Assembly (NCBI GenBank): GCA_027186245.1
Contig: CP114485.1
Location: 2,666,001 to 2,730,000, forward strand
Direction: 5' to 3'
Length of the DNA: 64,000 nucleotides
Source of the DNA: Coriaria nepalensis
Taxonomy: Eukaryota > Streptophyta > Magnoliopsida > Cucurbitales > Coriariaceae
The position numbers and the translations under genes were made by a program. This document shows, in pieces, positions 53,031 through 64,000 of this stretch. Below the pieces are notes generated by a model. It was not told the origin of the DNA, did not search any database, and saw nothing but the letters and a program-made list of their open reading frames with translations. How positions within the stretch are numbered: the first letter of the stretch is position 1; every line of letters starts with the position of its first letter.

Positions 53031-53283
53031 ATTAAAAAACTCATTATAGATGTTAATTGAAATACACATCGAAGCCGCCTTGCTCTTGGAATGCAATTTT
53101 CTTTTTCTTCCAAGTCAATAGACCAATTAAGTAGTAACTAATGACAAAGTTCAACTATCAAGAACATTATAGATATCGAAAAAACTCATTATGATAACCA
53201 AGAGACATGATTAATTCAATTTCTTCAGCCTTATAAATTAGATGAGGCTATAATATGAATTAGATCTGTAATACTTAGGAAAG

Positions 53284-53589
53284 ATGGCAACGGTGTTGTC
53301 ATGGGTGGTTTCAGTTCTTGTGCATGTAATAATTATAGAAGCTCTAGTTCTGGTTTTTGTGCAAGGCGATCATGATCGTGATCGTGATGATCTTCATCAT
53401 CAACATCAACATCGGCATGAACTCGATTCGGTATTCGTAAAACTCAATCCTCTTTGCTATGCTACCTGCATAGAGACAGCTTTCAATACATGTCTCAAGC
53501 ATCAAAAACTTGATCTCAAACTAGATGCTCAGTGTTATCATTTGCTTGTTGACAATATTTGCATCCTACGATGTATCACACACCGTTGA
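53284..53589 (+). CDS. Small secreted six-cysteine protein, copy 3
   Basis: Single-exon frame of 101 residues from ATG 53284. A signal peptide is clear (LSWVVSVLVHVIIIEALVLV to VQG). A very charged linker of Asp, His, Arg and Gln follows (DHDRDRDDLHHQHQHRHE). The cysteine module is C-x3-C-x7-C-x13-C-x8-C-x3-C (CYATC, CLKHQ, CYHLLVDNICILRC), aligning with copy 1 in every cysteine while most of the rest differs. The proline-rich linker of copy 1 is replaced. The pattern of fixed cysteines with a diverged remainder suggests a secreted peptide family under diversifying evolution; function unknown. Confidence 0.78.
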   Translation: MATVLSWVVSVLVHVIIIEALVLVFVQGDHDRDRDDLHHQHQHRHELDSVFVKLNPLCYATCIETAFNTCLKHQKLDLKLDAQCYHLLVDNICILRCITHR

Positions 53590-53858
53590 GTTTGACCAGC
53601 ATCCTCTTGTCTCTCCTTTTTCTTGGATATTTTACAAACTTAATTATGTATTATTATCATTAATATTATTATGCACAGGAGTAATCATTATTTACAAACT
53701 TAATGCTTTAATAATGATGGGATTTGGATTCAATCTGACAGTACGGACCGACCGATCCAGACCCTGGACCGAATCCAAATCCATATATATGATCGCGATA
53801 CATTTCGTTATTCATAAACAAGAGAATGCAATTCCCCATTTTTATTCCTTTCTAATCT

Positions 53859-55380
53859 CTACGTAGAACGCCTGTCCGATATGCGGGCCAGGAGTTGATC
53901 CTTCATCGCGAGTGAGGTCTCAAATTTTCCCGACTTGTCGACTTCAACATCGATAGAACTCCACTTGAAAAACGACACCAAAGTAGCCCCAAAATACTGC
54001 AAATGAAGCAATCCCACTTCAAGACCTCGGCAAATCCTCCTCCCTGCCCCCAGATGGAATCAGCTTAATGCCTTCCCCATCACCTCCCCTGATATCAAAT
54101 CCTTGATCTCCATTTTCGTTATCTAAGAACCTCTCTGGCTTAAGAGCCATGGGATCTTCCCATACTTTTGGATACCACCCAATCTCTGCCACCATGAAAT
54201 TTACAGACCCTTTCTTGGGTATCAAGTAACCTTCCAACACGACATCCTCTGTCACAGCATGTGGTAGCTTAAAATGCGCAGGTGAAAGTCTTCTCAATCC
54301 TTCCAAAATCACAGCTTTTAAATAGGGCAGTTTTCCTAACTCTTCTTCTCTTACCTCTTTCTCTCCCTCTCCTAGGACCCTTTTGATTTCCTCAACTATC
54401 CTGTTTTTGATTTCTGGGTATTTCACTATATTCGCCATTATCCATTGTAAGGCAGTAGAAGTGGTATTACTTCCCGCGTTGAGAAACTCTGAGCAGAGGC
54501 TCACCATCTCTCTATTTTTGAGCTTTCTCTTCTCATCAGAAAGCTCTAAATCTAATATAGTATCTACATAAGAAACAACAGATTTATAATCATCACTCTC
54601 TTTTCTAACAATTTATTGCTTGGCTTTGCTTCTTTCTTCAATGAGTCAATCAATCAAAGGAATGAAGACATCCTCATTGTTCTTCTGCAAGGTTAAGAAC
54701 TCGTTCCAACGCTTTCTTAGCAATATCTAGGTCAGCCTTGAAACGATTGAAGTTGACTAGATACTCACGTTGAACTTTCTCGATTTCTCTGACTTGAGTA
54801 TCGTTGACCTTATCGTCAAAGCACATGAAGACGAGCAAGCAAAACATGGCACAATGGAAATGATCTATGACTCGAACACGGTGGCGAGATTGATCCCGAA
54901 GGTGGTTGATGAGAATTTCAAGGACCCATTTTCGTGCATGAGAGTAGCATTTGATCGTGAAAGCTGGAGGATCTCGGCAGTGGGGTTACGGTGGAGGAGC
55001 CTCCACTTGGCGCCGTAGAAGGCTGCGTTTATGGTGTGCTGGCTGCTACTGACTATCTACTCTGTAGCGGAAGGTGGAGGGCAATGGGCGAAAACGGCAC
55101 CATTATGAACCAGGGCCTTATGGGCGAGAGTGCGGTCTGCTATGAAGACGGCAGGCAGTGGGCCGATGCGGAGGGTGACGACTGGGCCGTACTTGGCGTG
55201 GAAGTTGCGGAGGATGGGCTCAAGATCCGAGAAGGATTTGAGAGTCAATGACAGGTCACTAATGATGCGGATGGAAGTTGGGCCTGGAGGAAGTTTTGAG
55301 GTGGAGGAGGAAAGCTTGAGGATGAACAGAAGAGTGAAGATGGCGATGAAGAGGATGATAAGAAACTAGGTGAGCTCCAT
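53859..55380 (-). pseudogene. CYP89A: Cytochrome P450 CYP89A pseudogene
   Basis: An intronless minus-strand P450 is readable along its whole length in changing frames. It starts MELT and then a TAG as codon 5 (55368-55366), followed by a membrane anchor and SSTSKLPPGPTSIR. FHAKYGPVVTLRIGPLPAVF continues to a stop at 55057. Further pieces are [47 protein letters not shown] (I-helix), [18 protein letters not shown] (ExxR helix) and [11 protein letters not shown] (PERF). One extra G in the run at 54042-54046 shifts the frame just at the heme loop, which would read [11 protein letters not shown] instead of the usual PFGAGRRICPG. Several stops and frameshifts make it a pseudogene. CYP89A enzymes oxidise small molecules, in Arabidopsis including chlorophyll catabolites. 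Confidence 0.92.
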
Positions 55381-56305
55381 TTTCTCGTTAATGGAGGACT
55401 TTTTGATCTATTCAAACGACGCTCTGTTTCTTCGCGCAGAAATGGAAGCGATATGTTTTTTGGGGATTGACTTATTTGTTTTAAACCACAAAACGTGTTC
55501 CCATAATGATGTGACTTGAACGATGATTAGAGAATGCAAATGCGTAAACAACGTGGTTGGTCCTTCACAGTATCTTTAATCCATGACGACATTTTGATTT
55601 ATCTATTAATGTTATTTAGGACAGAGTTGTGAGAGATGATTTGAGGAATCAAAATGTGCAGGGTTTTTTCGGCCCGGCCCGTAGCCCAGTCTAGTCCAAC
55701 TTATTTTTTTTGGAGTTCAGCCCGGCCAATCTTAAATAATAAAAAATCTTAACAGAGTCTGGGCCAGATCGGATGATCCATTTTGACATGCAATAATCCA
55801 ACTTCTCTTCACGTAGGAGAATGATGCCAAAAGCCGTACATGCAATAATGCATCTTCTCTAATGAGATTTCGAAACGTTTAAGTTTAAACCTTAAATAAA
55901 AGGGGGAGCAAAAAAACTGTGCCGTAGCTATAAATATATTTGCCATTTGCAAATCTCTCATGAAGCTATTTGTCAGTTGTCACCTTCAAGCTCAATCAAA
56001 GCAGCAACATATTTAGAAGCAAATATCTAGAAAATTTGCAGAGATTAAGGAATCTAAACTGGTCATTATCCAATTTGTCAGGCAAGTAGGAGAGAAAATA
56101 TAAAACCACAAACAAACAACCACTTTAGCATAAAAAAGCCAAGAACATAGAAAGTAGTAAGTGAGGTGGTGTTTCTGGCTTTCAGCAAGAGGCTGACATA
56201 CATATGTAATCCAAAAGCACAACGGGGTCTATCTTAGATACATTAGCTTGCAAACCGAAGAAGATCATACAGGGGGAGGGAGCAAATAGTAGGAAAGATA
56301 GATGT
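55381..56305. other. Intergenic, no gene seen
   Basis: 55660-55760 has cggcccggcccg and related motifs like those in plant hAT transposon ends, but no element could be outlined. 56000-56305 is probably the 3' UTR of the POLD4 gene. Confidence 0.35.
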
Positions 56306-56929
56306 TCAAACACGAGATTCCCACAAACACTCGGCTCGAAACTTCTCGGCCTTCAAAAGGGAACCGATTTCTTTAGGAGGGTTCAATCCAAGACGGCAAG
56401 CACGATTCCACCTTGCCTGTCTGGTCATCCCAATGCAAGGTCCATACGCCATGTTCATGTCGAATTGCCTCAGCACCTTCTCGTTTTCATCATGATCATC
56501 TATAAGAGGTAAAGGAAATTGACAATGCTGTAAGTAGAAACTATGATATCACTCTGTGAACTACGCACAACTGGCAATAGAAGCGCCATCAAATCAGAGT
56601 TGAGCATATTCTTACACCGTTTTATTCGCTTTTCAAGAATGTTAGGGCAAGCCGGCAAGGTGAAGGAATAAAAGAAAAAGATTACTAAAAAAAAACAGTG
56701 GAGTTAAAATTTGGGTTTCTGGGGGGAGATTAGAGATACCTTTGAGGTCAGGAGAGCCATGGGAAAGCAGGACGCGAGGTTGGGAGATGTCGGAGCCCAA
56801 ACTTGCAGAGTGAGGCGACGATTTCTTCTTCCAAGAAAAATATTTCGAAGGCTTACTAGCTTTAGCGATGCCGCTGTTTTTCTTCTGCCGGTAGAAACCC
56901 TGGATACTCCCCGACGACTTCGTTGCCAT
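56306..56929 (-). CDS. POLD4: DNA polymerase delta small subunit 4
   Basis: Two exons, 56929-56740 and 56499-56306, give 127 residues. The N-terminus (SSGSIQGFYRQKKNSGIAKA) is basic and holds a QGFYRQKK-like string resembling a PCNA-interacting motif with its aromatic residue. The C-terminal exon carries the conserved core of the family: LRQFDMNMAYGPCIGMTRQA, RWNRACRLGLNPPKEI, then LLKAEKF. The subunit stabilises DNA polymerase delta and supports PCNA-dependent synthesis in the nucleus. The start at 56929 follows cgtctcgttgcc-type leader sequence; the frame is open further upstream but without another convincing start. Length and splice sites are normal. Confidence 0.92.
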
Positions 56930-57759
56930 CTCTCTCTCGTCTGTAAATTTCAAATTTTGAATCCAGCTTTTTATGTCCAATCCTCGATTAACAACGCGTT
57001 TATGATCTATACCTTTCAGCAAAACGTCGCCGCGTTTGTTTTTTGTATTTTTTTAAACCTCATTATTTCAATTTAAAAAAAAAATTAAATTGAAATTAAT
57101 AGAACAATTAGAGAAAATAGCCTTATTTTGATACATCTTTTGTTAAGTAGCCCTCAGTTAATTATTATTTTTAGTTAAAATGCTTTAATAAAATACATTA
57201 AAATAAGTTTAAAAACAAAAATTTTGGAAATACCAAAATATCACTAATTGAAACTGATCTCAACTTGAAACTTGAAACCGATCTCAACCAAAATGCCAAA
57301 ATACCATTACTTGAAACTTCAACTGGTTAAACTCAAACCGATCTCAACTCGATTGAAACAATTCCGATCTCCAAACCCTATTTTCGAGGCCTCTTCCCTT
57401 CTCTAATGCCCAACTCGACATCTAAGAATGCTTTCAATTCGATGTCCGCGATCAAGTCGTCGCACCAACTCACGATTAAGTCGTCTCTCCGCTTCGCAGT
57501 TCTTAAAGTCTCACAATCGAAAAGCAACTCCGGAGGAGGTATGTAACTTTAGTTATCTTTGGATTAAATTGTTGGTGACCAAACATGTAAATGTGAGATT
57601 GGATATTGAAGATATTAGTTATACACATAAAGTATTCGATGAAATATATAAGAAAGTTCCAAACTTAATTTATTATTATGGATTTAATGAAATAGATAGA
57701 GATTAGTTATGAAATAGAGTTGTGAATCTTTTAATGAAGAGTTCACGATTTAGGACCCA

Positions 57760-58075
57760 AAAAATAGGTTTGGGTGATCTGAAACTTAGTATGGGTTCGC
57801 ATATTTTGGTGAACTTATATCGAGAACTCAAACTGAGTTCTTGATGATCCCAGATTAATTTCTCGATCTGAGATCACCAGCTGAGTTCTCAGGTGATTCT
57901 AGACCGATATCTCAATTTGGATTTTCGGTTCTGTTCAACTAATTTTGGTGATCCCATATCGAGAACTCGGTATGAATTCTCGATTTGGGTTTATCTACCG
58001 AGTTCTCGATATGGGATTACCAATTTCGGTGATCTCATACCGAGCTTTTAGTTTCGGACCTTAGATCTCGTTCCG
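57760..58075. repeat. Left subterminal repeat array of the MULE
   Basis: Irregular repeats of 25-40 bases built on gagttctcgatatgggat, ggtgatctcataccgag and variants in both orientations (for example gatcccatatcgagaactcg). They lie between the left end and the accessory ORF. Confidence 0.75.
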
Positions 58076-58338
58076 AATCAAATTATTTACTATAATTATT
58101 TAATTTATTATTGTTTTATGTTTGTTTTTAGGGGCAAAAGTTACACTAAAACCGATCTTGTGCCGTGATCGTCATTTTGGTTGTACGATTACTTTGGGAT
58201 CGAGGTTGCACGAGGTAATTAAGTAGATTAAGGCGAATTTGAATGCGAGTGAGTTGGAAATGTGTAAGGCATCATGCTTTATACATTTCTTGAATGTGGA
58301 TCTATGACTATTTTTTTTTCGGTTAGTTAACCATAGCC

Positions 58339-59640
58339 TTGATACTTCGTCTAGTTCAGACCCTAAAGAAGTATGAGGCACGATTCTCCATAAATGGTCA
58401 TCCTCTCCGGTATTTGCAATATGAGTTTGCTCTAGTCACTAAACTGAAGTGTCACGACCCACCGGCCGTATCTCGTAGAAAACTGAATAATACAAAATTG
58501 GTGGACAAATATTTTAGGCCGAGAGGGGGGACAAAATTTAAATGTGGTAACTTCATGGACGTGTTAAAAAAACTCCCTAGAAGTAATAGGAGTGAAGATC
58601 TTATTGAAAGACACTAAGGTTGAAGAATAACTTTAAGGATAGTTACCTTTTTTATGGTCTCAGACTTAGAATTGTTCAACAGTTTTCCTTGGTCCATATA
58701 TTAGAGAACCATCAAATATATAAATAGGAACCACCTTGAGAAAAATGCTCAGCCAACTGCTGGAAGAAGAGATGGTAAGGATGAAACCATGAATTTATAT
58801 GGTTTTTTGTATGTTTTCTAGGAAATTATTACTCTCAATTAGACTTTAATTAAATAGTATGTTTATAATATTTCAGTTCGGTCTTTGTTAATGCCTTTTA
58901 AATTACTTTATAGGTATGAGCTTTTTAAATTACTTTATAATATTTTAGTTCAGTCCTTGGAGATGAATTTGAGATTCATTTGGAAAGATCGATAAGCCAC
59001 AAATCCTTAACTGAGGGACAAAAAAAATCAGAGCATGCAAATATGTTTATGCCATCATATAAGAAGATCATAGGGATTTGGATAAAGCAAAAGTTAGCTT
59101 TTATGGTTTTTGTTTACTTTAATTACTAAATTAACAGACATTCACCAAATCTAACATTAAATATACTAGTTAGAATGCAGGAAATATAATAGTCGTTAAT
59201 GGAAGAGGAATCTGAGTCTTACATCAGTATTAACTCGTTTAGCGATGAGGAGGATGATGTAAATATCAATCATGTGAGGGCTACACTAGATAAGATGGGG
59301 GAACAAGCGGAAGAGGTTGAAGAAGATGATATATTTCAAGATGAGGCGGAAGAAGAGGGTAAGGAAAAGGATGTTCAAGTGGTTGAAGAGGAGTATGAAG
59401 GAGAGAATGAGCGACATCATTCTCCTCCTTCACCGAGAAGAAGAAGTTGTGACAGACTTTTAAGTGGTGAGCTATTAGATTTCATGTGCAAAATAAAATG
59501 AAAGGTAGATGATTTCATCTAGAGAGTAGGGGAACTTAAGCATAGGTTCGGGGGGGCTAGAGCACACCGTCAGCGAGAGATAAAGAGGCTAGAGAATGTC
59601 ATCGAGGCGATCAGTCATAAATTAGATTGTGTGATCTACC
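58339..59640 (+). pseudogene. DUF1985-type ORF carried by the MULE
   Basis: The frame at 58339-58617 reads YEARFSINGHPLRYLQYEFA, LVTKLKCHD, typical of the DUF1985 domain found next to Ulp1-like proteases in plant MULEs. After stops, a frame at 59199-59501 encodes a very acidic linker (EEVEEDDIFQDEAEEEGK) with PPSPRRRS. The C-terminal protease domain was not found. The part at 57500-57700 may be an upstream exon (NLIYYYGFNEI). It is interrupted and probably not functional. Confidence 0.6.
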
Positions 59641-61710
59641 AACCCTTTAGTGGAGACGATGAGGCTCCTTCACAATGTCAACCTTCATTGTCGATGATTC
59701 ATCATGTCTTGTTTTTAGTATTTGTCTACCTCGAAAGTGCATGTGGGTATGCTGATTGGTTGTGTTTCTTCTACTGTTGAACCAAGTCGTCATCATTTTC
59801 CTGATACTGTCAAGCAAGGCTAAAATTGGATATTCATGTGCATCATTCAACACAATATTATGTGACTTGAAATTATTATTTATTATAATATCATATCTAA
59901 GACCACTGAAATGAACTTTTGACCATTGTTTAAATCCAATTTCCTCCAAGTACATTGTTACATCGGGATGCAATGCTATAATCTTATTAAAGTATAAGTT
60001 GAACTCTTCAACCTTGCATGTTTTAGATGCACTCTTGAATAGAGAGACTATTCCACCACTCCTGAATCTCGACTCGATATTTTATCTGATGTGTTAAATA
60101 CATGTAACATGTTTTGAATGAGGGTAAACACTTCACACATAATTTTTAATACTTCTGAATGATTGGATACACATACCAAATTAATGGCATCGAGTATCAT
60201 TACCTATATCCTAGACAAGAACTAAGTCTAAGATGCTTTATTCTCCAAATCGATTATAGCCTATGCTATCAGATAAAGATGTTTATTACCATATTGTACA
60301 ATTGTAGTTAGAAGCCTGCCTTTATATTTGGACTTTAGAAATGTACCATCGATACAAATAACCCTTTGCATAAAATGAAACTCCTTGATGGATGCTATAA
60401 AAGCCATGAAAAAGTAAAGAAAGCTCCCTTCTTCATTCGTCATAAGTGCAGTTATAGTCCCCTGATTGACCACTTTCATCACGATCGAGTAACGTGGGAA
60501 CAGTGTGTAGCTTTGTCTGGCCATACCCCGAACAAGGTCACATGCAATAGACTTTACTTTATATACTTTTCAGTTAGTAATATCTACCTTCAGATCATGA
60601 AGGGCTTGAGAATGGATCACCTTCGAGGTAAGACCCTAGTTTGACCGTATATAACTATTCATCACATATCGCTTAATTATACATGCGGATGCTTGCCCGT
60701 GCTTATTTTTCCTGTATGGAATAGATCATGTGTGCTGGTTTTTATAAGTTCGAATTTGGAAAATGAAAAATCTTTCATTCCCATAGCACAAAGCCGCCAT
60801 TGGAGATTCAGATCAATACGCACAACAACAAATGTAGTCTTATTTGATTTCTTCATTTTGAATCAATATTCTGTCGAATGACATGTATATGTAGACTTAC
60901 CTTTTGGTGGTTATTTGAGGGAAAAAATTGATTATGATTCCTCTTTGCTTGAGTGAGAAGAAAGAATCGAGGGGAAATGACTTTAAATGCCCAAAAAATC
61001 TCTAAGTGTTAACTCGGGCTGAGAAATAATGGAAAAAATATTGCTAATATCATCATCGCCCTCTTCTTCAATTTTATTTTCAGGTTGTGATAAAAATGGT
61101 ACCGGCAATTCATGACTAAGGAACATTATACTCGGATTATCTGCAGTCGATAAAACATTAGGCACATGATGAGATACTCTCAGAAAGTAGTCATCCTCGT
61201 ACAAAACTAAATCAAAATTAATTTCGTTATGTTCTGACAATTACCATATTCTTTCTTCGTTCTTTCACCTCTATCATCCACATTCTCAACCTCGGCCTCA
61301 ACTTCAACCTCGTCCTCAAACTCATCCTCTTTCACCTCCACATTCATCATTTCATATGCATATCTGTCACATCATAATTCATAAAATTATCATTATCATC
61401 ATTATTAGGAACATGTAATTGATGTTGCTCTCGAATATACGTATCGTTTGTCCAACTCGGAATCAATGTCACATAAAATGGAAATGTATCGTCTCTCTCA
61501 AACATAAGTACACTAAAAATGACTTCACATCTACATCATTTTCTATAAATATCAGATGTGTAATCAATAAGGATGTCGACTTGTACGTTAATTTTAAGCC
61601 AAATTCATTAGGATTAACGTTGACAGCATTATAGATGATCTCTAATAACTCATTAAATCTGACATTAGTTTCAACTGCAATACTCATCCATTCTTGTGAG
61701 TCTTTCAAAA
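59640..61710 (-). pseudogene. MULE transposase, decayed
   Basis: In gene order on the minus strand: 61708-61469 (N-terminal region, SLLITHLIFIENDVDVKSFL), 61240-60983 (acidic spacer), 60524-60261 with the catalytic-core start FMAFIASIKEFHFMQRVICI then DGTFLKSKYKGRLLT, where the Asp is the first of the DDE triad, and 59973-59647 with the downstream part (YLEEIGFKQWSKVHFSGLRY, AHEYPILALLDSIRKMM). Stops separate the pieces and the terminal zinc finger is not seen. The pieces are in the correct order for one transposase. Confidence 0.8.
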
Positions 61711-61859
61711 GCCAGTATTTCGACAGCTTTGAGGTCTCATCATGCTTTCATTCCCCATCGAATCATATAGCTATGTATATAGACGACTCTATTCCTGAAA
61801 ATAAATAATTTATAATTAATATCTATTGAACAAACAAAATATAATGACAATACTTAAGT

Positions 61860-62065
61860 AACTTGACCAAGATCTCGGTCCAAAAATGATTGCACCAATT
61901 AATGGGCCGAAAACTCTGTCTAGACCTCAATGGACCCAGAATATTGGACTGAAATCTCGATCAATAAATAATTGGATCAAGAATATTAGACCGAAATCAC
62001 AGTCCAAAAATAATTGGACCTATATATGTCTTAAATTCTGGACCGAAATCTCGTTCTAGTTCAGT
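61860..62065. repeat. Right subterminal repeat array of the MULE
   Basis: About six irregular repeats of roughly 35 bases built on ggaccgaaatctcggtcca and aataattggacc. Unlike the left array in sequence, though both contain a cgaaatctcg/ccgagatttcg-like core. Confidence 0.75.
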
Positions 62066-62643
62066 GATTCGAAAATATTAAAATAAATGTAGAATGTAGA
62101 TCGATAATCTCATATAATCGGTCCAAATGAAGAAAGAAGAGAAAAAAAACATAGAAAAACATGGAAAAAAGAGAAAACTGACTAAGAAAATTTAAAAAAC
62201 TCGAATATATATATATATAAGTATCGATAATCTACTAAATATGAATGAGTTAATACCATGCGGATCAATAATGCAAAACTTGTGTTGACGTTAATGGAGT
62301 TTATTTTTTTAATTTTTTGGCCAAAATATTGATAGAGAAGGATATTTAAATAAAATAATTATTTCTTTTGAAATAAATAATAAAAGAAGCTTATTTAATG
62401 AAACTTTATAAAAACTGATTATTTTATAAATTTTTATTTGTATTAAGACTATTTAACTAAAAACCCTGAATAAATAAAGAGGACCTCTATAGTCTATACA
62501 AACATCTGTAATATGTGAATACTAAATAGAAGTATTCCTTCAAGCTATTACTATCATGAGGTAAGAAAATTAACAAAAATTAAAAAAAGAGAGAATTCAC
62601 ATCAGGCCTTCCAATTTCGACACACTGCTTCCTTTTAACAACT

Positions 62644-64000
62644 CTAATCCTTCTTCTTTCTGGTTCTCACACCATCATAGATAAGAGAAGGACAGCAAAC
62701 CGGCAAGAGCGTACAACCCGCTTGAATTAGAAGGGCAAGTGGAAACCCAGAAAAGTCGTTCCCACTCACTCCGACATATGACGCAAGAGCAACTCCAAGA
62801 TATCCGCTCACTATAAAAGCAAGAGCAATAGTCGACATTGCAAATGCCATAAGAGACCCCTCACATCCCGGAGGACATAACTGTGCTATAAGAACACTAA
62901 ACGGCAAGATCTTGAAAAAGAACAGAACCTCAGCAATGCCAGAGAAGATCACAACATAGACCGAATCCGGCAACCCCATTTCCCGATAGAACCCTTTCAC
63001 AAACAAAACATCTGAGATCATATATATTGCCATTGATAATTGGACGGCTGAGATTAGTTTCCTGGGTGAGATGGATTTGAGTTGATGGTTATATACGACG
63101 CTCCATAGAAGCATTGCTGCCTGGCCAAACACCTTGGAGAAACCCAATACAGTTGAGTCAATATTTAAATGTTCGGTTTGGTAAAAGAACATGGTTCCTG
63201 TGAGAGCCGGGATTATGGCATATGAGGCGAAGAACCATGTTATTGACAAGGCAATCTCAGGCTTCTTTAATACGTTGAAGAGGTCTAGGAGCTGTTTTTT
63301 TATTCCGTGGTTGGATTGGGTGTTGGGGAGGTTAAGGGTGTGTTCTTGGATGGAGACTGTTAGGAAGAATTGGAGGGAAGCGAGGATGCCAAAGAAGAGG
63401 AACATGGTTGGAGGGGAGAAACGGGCCATGGCTATGCCTCCAAGGAGGTTTCCGAGGACCCCACCAACTGAGGAAGCCATCCAGACGAAGGATTGCAGCT
63501 CACCTGAGGAAGATGATTGAGGATTCTTTTTGGAGGAGGAAGAAGAAGGACCTTTTCCGGTTTCCGCAACAATGGCATCATTTGCAACCTCGGCTATTGC
63601 TGCTCCGAGGTTACTTAGGAGGAGAAATATGCTGATAGTGAAGACTGAAATGCCCGACTGAGAGAAGATTGCTATGACTAGCCACGATAGTGCTTGTAAT
63701 AGAGCTGCATGGTGCAGAACAGAGTTTGATTAGCTATAAAAGGTAGGAGATCTCATGTCTTACTAATTTGTCAAGGAATCACATGTATGATTAAGTATAA
63801 AGCTGGATGCTCTCCCAAGTTCAGCTTAACAGTTTGTTGTCACAACATCCCTTCTTGCTTCCCTTGATTAAAGCAAAATATGGGAAGGTTTCAATTCACA
63901 TTTATCTTTCCTTAATTAATCAACGGTTTTTCTACATAGTACTTCTAATGATACCAATTACCAAATCCAATAGCAGGGACTCATTTAAAAATACACGTGC
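62644..64000 (-). CDS. Folate-biopterin transporter family protein, 3' part
   Basis: The last exon runs from 63704 to 62644 (acceptor at 63705) and encodes about 353 residues; the 5' exons lie beyond the window. The protein has many membrane segments: FTISIFLLLSNLGAAIAEVA, WMASSVGGVLGNLLGGIA, MFLFFGILASLQFFLTVSI, ITWFFASYAIIPALTGTMFF, VVIFSGIAEVLFFFKILPFS and others. NDAIVAET and the order of segments are typical of the folate-biopterin transporter (FBT) family of plants and cyanobacteria, whose studied members carry folates or pterins into plastids. A Ser-rich loop (GPSSSSSKKNPQ) lies between two segments. It ends with a basic tail (RTRKKKD). The exon is intact. Substrate and location cannot be stated without the N-terminus. 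Confidence 0.9.

Larger units (their letters stand above)
57160..62480. mobile_element. Mutator-like element with DUF1985-type accessory ORF
   Basis: A 5.3-kb block. The minus strand holds a decayed MULE transposase (59640-61710) and the plus strand a decayed DUF1985-type ORF (58339-59640), pointing toward each other. Possible terminal inverted repeats: tttttagttaaaatgcttta near 57171 and, on the minus strand, tttttagttaaatagtctta near 62463-62444, alike in about 16 of 20 places. Arrays of short repeats lie inside both ends (57760-58075 and 61860-62065). This combination recalls the plant MULE lineages that carry a Ulp1-type protease gene. Borders are approximate and no 9-bp target duplication was confirmed. 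Confidence 0.7.

Noticed and set aside
54770..55369. Plus-strand frames opposite the CYP89A pseudogene
   Set aside because: They are antisense to recognisable P450 sequence.

Overview
The window is nuclear DNA of a flowering plant, almost certainly a eudicot. It has AT-rich intergenic DNA, GT-AG introns of 70-1000 bp, plant-only families (PLATZ, GRF with a miR396 site, CYP89A, VTE4, GTG/COLD1-type proteins) and several classes of decayed plant transposons. I cannot name the genus. Exon models were made by hand: splice sites were checked for AG/GT and for continuous reading phase, and most genes close into a complete frame.

Layout. 0.7-1.7 kb: decayed F-box gene (-). 3.1-5.6 kb: pseudogene of V-ATPase subunit H (-), invaded by a Ty1/copia fragment (+). 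7.1-9.3 kb: intact pfkB-family sugar kinase (+), followed by a plastid 5S rRNA fragment at 9.5 kb. 10.0-11.7 kb: decayed LINE (-). 12.3-13.8 kb: PLATZ transcription factor (-). 15.2-17.8 kb: decayed hAT transposon (+). 17.9-19.2 kb: small J-domain protein (-). 20.3-21.8 kb: plastid-targeted single-pass membrane protein (-). 22.8-29.5 kb: 13-exon PHD-finger gene of the AIPP2/PAIPP2 type (-). 32.5-33.6 kb: F-box/kelch gene of the SKIP11 type (+). 34.3-37.1 kb: GTG/COLD1-type membrane protein gene (-) carrying a nonsense codon and lacking one exon. 38.0-40.2 kb: growth-regulating factor (-). 44.4-45.2 kb: CDI-type nucleotide-diphospho-sugar transferase (+). 46.2-47.6 kb: gamma-tocopherol methyltransferase VTE4 (+), preceded by a tandem duplication. 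49.2-50.9 kb: membrane-anchored coiled-coil protein (+). 51.4-53.6 kb: tandem cluster of small secreted cysteine-rich proteins, two intact and one broken. 53.9-55.4 kb: CYP89A pseudogene (-). 56.3-56.9 kb: DNA polymerase delta subunit 4 (-). 57.2-62.5 kb: Mutator-like element with a DUF1985-type accessory ORF. 62.6 kb to the end: 3' part of a folate-biopterin transporter family gene (-).

The genes do not form one pathway; this is ordinary plant gene order. Two things stand out. First, genes normally conserved in plants (V-ATPase subunit H, GTG/COLD1) sit here as recent pseudogenes that keep their introns, as expected after duplication of a chromosome segment followed by loss of one copy. Second, a lineage-specific family of small secreted proteins with a C-x3-C-x7-C-x(13-16)-C-x8-C-x3-C pattern is expanding and decaying in tandem. 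That family is the best candidate for something undescribed.
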